From contig NZ_CP047210.1 in the NCBI RefSeq assembly GCF_030408775.1, positions 558,001-622,000 of the forward strand: a DNA stretch of 64,000 nt, read 5' to 3'. Numbering within the stretch: the first letter of the stretch is position 1; each line of letters opens with the position of its first letter. This stretch comes from Corynebacterium fournieri (GTDB taxonomy: Bacteria; Actinomycetota; Actinomycetes; Mycobacteriales; Mycobacteriaceae). A program made the translations under genes and the position numbers. Of this stretch, positions 56,704 to 64,000 are shown one piece after another. Under the pieces are notes generated by a model that searched no databases, was not told where the DNA came from, and was given only the letters and a program-made list of their open reading frames with translations.

Positions 56704-57720
56704 ATGAACCGTTTTTCGCGTTCCGCTCTGATCGCCCTCGCCACCGCAGGCACCCTCGCCCTGGGGGCGTGCTCCACCGCCGAGACCGACCCCAGCGAGA
56801 CGGCCACCTCTGTGGAGACCTCCGCGCAGTCTGACGGCTCTGACAGCACCGTCACTGTGACCGACAACTACGGCGACAAGACGGTGGCAGTGCCGCCGAA
56901 GCGCGTGGTCGCCCTGGACAACCGCTCCTTTGAGCTGCTGGATTCCTGGGGCATCAAGCCGGTCGCTGCGGCGCGCCAGCTCGTGCCCGACTCCATTCCG
57001 GGCATCGCGGACGACGAAGACATCATTGACATCGGCAACCACCGCGAGCCGAACCTCGAGGCCATCGTCGCCGCCGAACCGGACGTGATCATCTCCGGAC
57101 AGCGGTTTGAGAAGTACGACCAGGACATTGAAAAGCTCGTCCCGGACGCCACGCTGCTGGACTTCGAGCCGCGTGACAACGAGCCCTTCGACCGGGAGTT
57201 GATCCGCCAGACCCTCGAGCTGGGCGACATCTTTGGCAAGCAGGCCGAGGCGGAGCAGGCTGTCCAGGAGTTCACCGAGGCAGTTCAGCGCGCCCGCAAC
57301 GCCTACAACCCCGAGCAGAAAGTGATGGCGCTGAACGTCTCCGGCGGTGAAATCGGCTACGTCGCCCCAGGCGTGGGCCGTGTGTGGGGCCCGCTGTTCG
57401 ATCTGATCGGCTTCACCCCAGCGCTGGAGGTGGCTAACGCCTCTGACGACCACCAGGGCGACGACATTTCTGTCGAAGCCATCGCCAACGCCAACCCGGA
57501 CTGGCTGTTCGTGCTGGACCGCGACGCAGGCGTGAAGTCCATCTCGGATTCGCCGGAAGCGCTGTCCGTGATCAACGATTCCGCCCCGCTGAAGAACGTG
57601 GCCGCGGTCAAGGACGGCCATGTGTACGTGGCGCCGGCGGATACGTACACCAACGAATCTATATTCACCTACACCGAGATCCTCAACCAGATCTCCGAGC
57701 AGCTCGAGGCGGAAAAGTAG
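56704..57720 (+). CDS. Iron-siderophore ABC transporter substrate-binding lipoprotein
   Basis: A 338-residue protein; ATG 56704 has AAAGGAGG upstream. Lipobox LALGAC (Cys about residue 23), then an acidic linker and a type III periplasmic-binding fold: VVALDNRSFELLDSWGIKPV, NLEAIVAAEPDVIISGQRFE, and ANPDWLFVLDRDAG. It resembles YclQ/CeuE-type catecholate siderophore receptors. First gene of a four-gene operon. Confidence 0.93.
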   Translation: MNRFSRSALIALATAGTLALGACSTAETDPSETATSVETSAQSDGSDSTVTVTDNYGDKTVAVPPKRVVALDNRSFELLDSWGIKPVAAARQLVPDSIPGIADDEDIIDIGNHREPNLEAIVAAEPDVIISGQRFEKYDQDIEKLVPDATLLDFEPRDNEPFDRELIRQTLELGDIFGKQAEAEQAVQEFTEAVQRARNAYNPEQKVMALNVSGGEIGYVAPGVGRVWGPLFDLIGFTPALEVANASDDHQGDDISVEAIANANPDWLFVLDRDAGVKSISDSPEALSVINDSAPLKNVAAVKDGHVYVAPADTYTNESIFTYTEILNQISEQLEAEK

Positions 57721-57730
57721 CCTGTCATCG

Positions 57731-58705
57731 ATGACTGATACGCCGACCGCAACCCGCCCCAAGCTTTTAGATTGGAAGCTCGGGGTGGGCGTCGTTTTCG
57801 TTCTCGCGCTTCTGGCCGCTTCGCTGGCAGTTGGGCAGTACGACATTTTGGGCTCTGCCGACGGGTGGGAAATGTTCGGCGCCACGCGCGTCCCGCGCAC
57901 CATCGCGCTGGTGCTCGCGGGGGCCGCGATGGCAATGAGCGGGTTGATCATGCAGATGCTCACCCAAAACCGCTTCGTCGAACCCACCACCACGGGCACC
58001 ACCGAATGGGCGGGCCTGGGCCTGCTCGCGTCGTTCCTGCTGTTTCCCGATGGGTCGGTGATGACGCGCATGCTGCTCGCGGTGGGCGCCGCCTTCATCG
58101 GCACCATGGTCTTTTTCGCCTTCTTGCAACGGGTCACGCTGCGCTCCAGCCTGGTGGTGCCCATCGTCGGCATCATGCTCGGTGCTGTGGTGAGTGCGGT
58201 GTCCACGTTCATCGCACTGCAGACCGACATGCTGCAATCCCTTGGCATCTGGTTCGCCGGCTCGTTCACCAGCGTCATTGCCGGCCAATACGAGGTGCTT
58301 TGGGTGGTGCTCTTCGTAGTCGTCGCCGTGTTCTTCTACGCCGACCGCCTCACCGCCGCCGGCCTCGGCGAGGACATCGCCACCAACATCGGGCTGAACT
58401 ACAACCGCATCGTGCTGGTGGGCACCAGCCTCGTTGCGGTGGCCACTGGCGTGGTCACAGTTGTGGTGGGCAACCTGCCGTTTCTCGGCCTCATCGTCCC
58501 CAACATCGTGAGCATGTTGCGTGGCGACGACCTCCGGTCCAACCTTCCCTGGGTCTGCCTCACCGGCATCGGCGTGGTCACGCTGTGCGACCTTCTCGGA
58601 CGCATCATCATCGCCCCCTTTGAAATGCCGGTGTCCGTCATTTTGGGCGTGGTCGGCGCGGCCGTCTTCATCACCTTGATTGTGAAACGAGGCCGGCATG
58701 CGTGA
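57731..58705 (+). CDS. Iron-siderophore ABC transporter permease 1 (FecCD family)
   Basis: A 324-residue membrane protein. FecCD motifs: TRVPRTIALVLAGAAMAMSG, LIMQMLTQNRFVEPTTTGTT, the EAA-like loop AAGLGEDIATNIGLN and the late GNLPFLGLIVPNIVSMLRGD. It starts 10 nt after the binding protein and overlaps permease 2 by 8 bp. Confidence 0.93.
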   Translation: MTDTPTATRPKLLDWKLGVGVVFVLALLAASLAVGQYDILGSADGWEMFGATRVPRTIALVLAGAAMAMSGLIMQMLTQNRFVEPTTTGTTEWAGLGLLASFLLFPDGSVMTRMLLAVGAAFIGTMVFFAFLQRVTLRSSLVVPIVGIMLGAVVSAVSTFIALQTDMLQSLGIWFAGSFTSVIAGQYEVLWVVLFVVVAVFFYADRLTAAGLGEDIATNIGLNYNRIVLVGTSLVAVATGVVTVVVGNLPFLGLIVPNIVSMLRGDDLRSNLPWVCLTGIGVVTLCDLLGRIIIAPFEMPVSVILGVVGAAVFITLIVKRGRHA

Positions 58706-59699
58706 AGTCGGAGCGTTCCAATCGTCGCAAAGCAAAAAGCGCTACTGGCTGATCACCGCAGCGCTGGCGGTGGCCGCAGTGCTGTTCACCGCGGGCCTGC
58801 TCGCATGGGGCAACCCGATGGAATTCGGCACCCGCGGCTACTGGCTGATTGCACAGCGCCGCATGACTTCCGTCATCGCCATGGCGCTGGTCGCGCTGTG
58901 CCAGGCGGTGGCGACAGTCGCCTTCCAAACAGTGACCAACAACCGCATCATCACCCCTTCGATCATGGGGTTTGAAGCGCTCTACGTAGCCATCCACACC
59001 GCGACTGTCTACTTCCTCGGAGCGGCCGGTCTGGCCAACGCACACACACTGCAGATGTTCGTTGTGCAGCTGGTCTTGATGGTGGGGCTGAGCTTGGTGC
59101 TCTACACCTGGCTGCTCGCCGGCGACAACCCGAACATGCACGCCATGCTGCTGGTGGGCATCGTGCTCGGCGGGGGACTGGGAAGCGTGTCCACCTTCAT
59201 GCAGCGCTTGCTTACCCCGAGCGAATTCGACGTGCTCACCGCGCGACTGTTCGGCTCGGTAAACAACGCGGACCCGCAGTACTACCCGCTGGCCGTGCCG
59301 CTGGTGGTGGTCGCGGTGGCGCTGATGCTGGCCAACTCGCGCCGCTTGAACGTGCTCGGGCTGGGGCGGGACGTGGCGCTCAACCTCGGCGTCAACCACA
59401 AAAAGCACGCGATTTATACCCTCGTGCTGGTCTCGGTGCTCATGGCGATATCGACCGCGCTGGTCGGGCCCATGACATTCCTCGGATTCCTGGTGGCCAC
59501 GCTCGCGTACCAACTCGCGGACACCTACGACCACCGTTACGTGTTCCCGCTGGCCGCGCTGCTGGGCTACTGCATCCTGGCTGGCGCGTACTTCACCATG
59601 AACCACATTTTCTACGCGCAGGGCGTCGTATCCATCATCATCGAGTTGGTGGGCGGCCTGACGTTCCTCATCGTCGTACTACGGAAGGGGAGACTGTGA
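58698..59699 (+). CDS. Iron-siderophore ABC transporter permease 2 (FecCD family)
   Basis: A 333-residue membrane protein of the same family, with RRMTSVIAMALVALCQAVAT, VTNNRIITPSIMGFEALYVA, the loop NVLGLGRDVALNLGVNHKK and TALVGPMTFLGFLVATLAYQ. The two permeases are divergent from each other and probably form a heterodimer. Overlaps the ATPase by 4 bp (GTGA). Confidence 0.93.
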   Translation: MREVGAFQSSQSKKRYWLITAALAVAAVLFTAGLLAWGNPMEFGTRGYWLIAQRRMTSVIAMALVALCQAVATVAFQTVTNNRIITPSIMGFEALYVAIHTATVYFLGAAGLANAHTLQMFVVQLVLMVGLSLVLYTWLLAGDNPNMHAMLLVGIVLGGGLGSVSTFMQRLLTPSEFDVLTARLFGSVNNADPQYYPLAVPLVVVAVALMLANSRRLNVLGLGRDVALNLGVNHKKHAIYTLVLVSVLMAISTALVGPMTFLGFLVATLAYQLADTYDHRYVFPLAALLGYCILAGAYFTMNHIFYAQGVVSIIIELVGGLTFLIVVLRKGRL

Positions 59700-60451
59700 T
59701 CGAGCTCAACGAGGTGAGCAAGGCTTATGGCGACGACACCGCCATCGGGCCGGTCTCACTGAAAATTCCGGCAGGTGGCATCACCGCGCTGGTGGGACCC
59801 AACGGTGCAGGTAAATCCACGCTGCTCACCATGATTGGCAGGCTGCTCGCCCTCGATTCCGGCTCCGTGCGCATCGGACAGATGGACGTGGCTGCATCCA
59901 ACCCCAAAGAGCTGGCGAAAGTGGTGTCCATCCTGCGGCAGGAGAACCACTTTGTCACCCGCCTGACCGTGCGCCAGCTCGTCGGCTTTGGCCGCTTTCC
60001 CTACTCGGGCGGGCGTTTGACCGCCGAGGACGAGGAGATCATCTCCCGATACATCGACTTTTTCGGTCTGGGCGAGCTCGAGCACCGATACCTCGACCAG
60101 CTCTCCGGCGGCCAACGGCAGCGCGCCTATGTGGCCATGGTGCTGTGCCAGGAGACGGACTATGTGCTTCTCGACGAGCCTTTGAACAACCTGGACATCT
60201 CCCACTCCGTCGAGATGATGCAGCACCTGCACACAGCAGCCCGGCAGTTCGGCCGCACGATCGTCATCGTTTTGCACGACATCAACTTCGCCGCCCGGTA
60301 CGCGGACTACATCTGCGCCGCGAAAGACGGCCAAGTGTTCGCCTTCGGCACAGTGGAGGAGATCATGCGCGACGATCTACTCACCGAGATCTTCAATACT
60401 CCGGTGCAGGTGATCGACGGGCCGCATGGGCCGATTGCCGCGTATCACTAA
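59696..60451 (+). CDS. Iron-siderophore ABC transporter ATP-binding protein
   Basis: A 251-residue ABC ATPase. Walker A VGPNGAGKSTLL, Q-loop ILRQENHF, signature DQLSGGQRQRAYVAM, Walker B YVLLDEPLNNLD and the switch His in IVLHDINF. GTG 59696 overlaps the stop of permease 2. Last gene of the operon; the rRNA leader begins soon after. Confidence 0.95.
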   Translation: MIELNEVSKAYGDDTAIGPVSLKIPAGGITALVGPNGAGKSTLLTMIGRLLALDSGSVRIGQMDVAASNPKELAKVVSILRQENHFVTRLTVRQLVGFGRFPYSGGRLTAEDEEIISRYIDFFGLGELEHRYLDQLSGGQRQRAYVAMVLCQETDYVLLDEPLNNLDISHSVEMMQHLHTAARQFGRTIVIVLHDINFAARYADYICAAKDGQVFAFGTVEEIMRDDLLTEIFNTPVQVIDGPHGPIAAYH

Positions 60452-60695
60452 AATCGGCACTGAACTGGCGGTTTGTGTTGGTTTATGGTTCGTGGTTATA
60501 TATCCATCTGTTGCTTCTGAGCGGCTTTGGTCGGTCAGGGGGAATGGTTTAAGTGAATAGGGGTTGCCGTTGAGGTGAACGGGAGTTGAATTTGGGTTTG
60601 ACTTTTGGTTGCTTCGGTGTGTAGCTTCTTGTGAAGCCGCTTGTTCGGTTGGGATCGTGTTGTGGTTCTGGCTGGTGGGTGTGCTGGTGTTGTTT

Positions 60696-60710
60696 GAGAA
60701 CTCGATAGTG
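60696..60710 (+). promoter_or_regulatory. boxA/processing-type element in the rRNA leader
   Basis: TGTTGTTTGAGAACTCGATAG lies about 330 bp before 16S; its core GAGAACTCGATAGTG recurs as GAGAACTGTATAGTG at 62888 in the 16S-23S spacer. Such pairs are known in actinobacterial rRNA operons as antitermination and RNase III processing signals. The surrounding 60,452-61,040 is otherwise gene-free and strikingly G/T-rich on the plus strand; I could not fix a -10/-35 there. Confidence 0.55.
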
Positions 60711-61043
60711 TGCCAATGTACTTTTGTTGCGTGGGTGTGTTTGCCTGCCTTTTCGTGCACTGTGTGGTGCGTGCCTGTTTGGGTGTGTGCCGGTGGTGGC
60801 GTGGTTGAATTCCATTGATGGATCGCGTCATTGTTTGGTTCGGTGTGCGTGGGGTGTGGTTTTCATGTTTCACGTATTTTTTCATCGGCCCTTGTTTTGC
60901 CCCGTCGGGTTGGGGTCGGTGGTGTTGAACCTTTGTAATTTTTGGATTGTGCCAGTCTGATGCTGCGTTTTTTGTGGTGTTGGTTTGGTTTGTTTTTGGT
61001 TGGGTATTGGGCTTTTCACGGCCTGTTTCTGCTGAAACATATT

Positions 61044-62566
<1,523 letters not shown>

Positions 62567-62887
62567 AGTTTTTTGTTTGCCCGCAGTTGTGGGTGTGTGG
62601 TGGTTGAGTCGCCGAGTGTGTGACTGCCACTTGTTTTAAATTGTTCACTGGGTGGACATGCACCTGTGGGTGGTTGGTTGCCGGCCGAGAATGTGGTTGG
62701 TGGTTGGACTGCCTGGTTGTGGGTGTGTGCTGCATGGTGTTGGTGGGCTTGATTGCTTGCGTGATGAGAGTATGTAGTTGGTGCACTGTTGGGTGTCTGG
62801 GGCAGCATTGGTTTGTCCTTTTGGGCCCTGCTTTTCTGCTGGTGTGAATGTTTGTGTTTGCGCTGGTGGGGTGGGGTTGTGTTGTGT

Positions 62888-62902
62888 GAGAACTGTATAG
62901 TG
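62888..62902 (+). promoter_or_regulatory. boxA/processing-type element in the 16S-23S spacer
   Basis: GAGAACTGTATAGTG, 13 of 15 identical to the leader copy at 60696. The spacer (62,563-62,966) contains no tRNA gene. Confidence 0.55.
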
Positions 62903-62966
62903 GACGCGAGTATCTTTCTTTTTTGTGTTTTGGTGTTTATACCTTGATTGTTTGTGTGTCCGTGTG

Positions 62967-64000
62967 TTTTGTTACGGGCGTATGGTGGATGCCTTGGCAT
63001 GCTGAGCCGATGAAGGACGTGTGAGGCTGCGTTATGCCTCGGGGAGTTGCCAACAAAGCGTTGATCCGAGGATGTCCGAATGGGGAAACCCAGCATCAGT
63101 TGTGTGGTGTTACCCGCAGGTGAATACATAGTCTGTGTGGGGGTTGACGCGGGGAAGTGAAACATCTCAGTACCCGTAGGAGAAGAAAACAATTGTGATT
63201 CCGTGTGTAGTGGCGAGCGATAGCGGATGAGGCTAAACCGTGTGCGTGTGATACCTGACAGGGGTTGCGTGTGCGGTGTTGTGGGGCGTAGACGTTTGCA
63301 GGCTGTCGACTGTGAGCATGATTTATACGTGTCAGCGGAAGCATCTGGGATGGTGCACCGGAGTAGGTGATGAGTCCTGTACGTGAAGGCATGTGTGGTT
63401 GTGTTGTTTATGTTTTCCCCGAGTAGCAGCGGGCTCGTGGAATCTGCTGTGAATCTGCCGGGACCACCCGGTAAGCCTAAATACTCAGTGTGACCGATAG
63501 TGAATTAAGTACCGTGAGGGAATGGTGAAAAGTACCCCGGGAGGGGAGTGAAAGAGTTCCTGAAACCATGCGCTTACAATCCGTCAGAGCACCTTTTCGT
63601 GTGTGATGGCGTGCCTTTTGAAGAATGAGCCTGCGAGTCAGCGGCATGTCGCGAGGTTAACCCGCCTGTGGGGGAGCCGTAGCGAAAGCGAATCCGAAGA
63701 GGGTGGCAAGTGGCATGTCCTGGACCCGAAGCGGGGTGATCTACCCATGGCCAGTGTGAAGCAGCTGTAAGAGGTTGTGGAGGCGCGAACCCACTTAGGT
63801 TGAAAACTGAGGGGATGAGCTGTGGGTAGGGGTGAAAGGCCAATCAAACTCCGTGATAGCTGGTTCTCCCCGAAATGCATTTAGGTGCAGCGTGATGTGA
63901 GCTTGCCGGAGGTAGAGCTACTGGTTGGTTGAGCGGGACTATCATCTTAGCGACGTCAGCCAAACTCCGAATACCGGTTTATAGTGTTGCATTGCAGTGA
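62967..64000 (+). rRNA. 23S ribosomal RNA, 5' part (cut by window edge)
   Basis: Begins near TTACGGGCGTATGGTGGATG, followed by CCTTGGCATGCTGAGCCGAT and GAAGGACGTG, the conserved start of 23S. The domain I segment GGTGAAAAGTACCCCGGGAG and the later CGAAATGCATTTAGGTGCAG confirm it. The first base is uncertain by about 10. Confidence 0.93.

Noticed and set aside
60452-61040. Open frames in the rRNA leader
   Set aside because: They are biased by the G/T-rich sequence, with no ribosome binding sites or family features.

Overview
The window is high-GC actinobacterial chromosome, almost certainly Corynebacterium. It ends in an rRNA operon with a typical corynebacterial 16S gene. It also carries DtxR-like iron boxes, a dense set of leaderless genes (TAnnnT about 6-8 nt before the start codon), prfB/ftsE/ftsX/smpB/ssrA, a pcaJ-pcaI / pcaR-pcaF block, and remains of IS6- and IS256-type elements. 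The species cannot be fixed from sequence alone.

Layout. 1-7,100 is ordinary core: a zincin-like metalloprotease (cut by the left edge), a PDZ/Lon-like protease, a lipoprotein, a PPA1309-type protein, a giant UPF0182 membrane protein and an initiator tRNA. 7,100-17,960 is an accessory island next to that tRNA. It holds a recombinase scrap, a DUF4192 protein, a small protein, ssb, scars of an IS6-family element, two efflux transporters each with its own regulator, an array of 40-bp-period repeats, a beheaded plasmid mobilisation (Mob/Pre) gene and a badly decayed IS256-family element. This looks like the wreck of a plasmid or conjugative element into which efflux modules were inserted.

18,000-33,700 is core again: a DJ-1/PfpI protein divergent from an NCS1 permease, a thiamine operon on the minus strand (thiE-thiO-thiS-thiG-thiF, led by a small Rho_N-like protein), a CDF metal exporter, a BCCT osmolyte transporter, a secreted trypsin-like protease, an inositol-phosphatase-family enzyme, and thiC under a clear TPP riboswitch. 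33,700-49,500 starts with prfB and ends with ftsE-ftsX-smpB. Between them lie about 12 kb of metabolic genes: a broken MHS-type transporter, a three-gene biotin-dependent carboxylase of the pyruvate/oxaloacetate type, a DMT transporter, two tandem MpaB/DUF2236 oxygenases divergent from a ferredoxin-type reductase, and a succinate-semialdehyde-type dehydrogenase.

49,500-64,000 has tmRNA, a luciferase-like flavin oxidoreductase, a frameshifted lipoprotein, tandem secreted META-domain paralogues, the lower beta-ketoadipate genes pcaJ-pcaI / pcaR-pcaF without the upper pathway, an iron-siderophore ABC transporter behind two DtxR-like boxes, and the 16S gene and start of the 23S gene.

The parts most worth following up are the oxygenase/reductase divergon, the iteron-like array, the regulatory architecture of the two efflux modules, and the split carboxylase inserted between prfB and ftsE.
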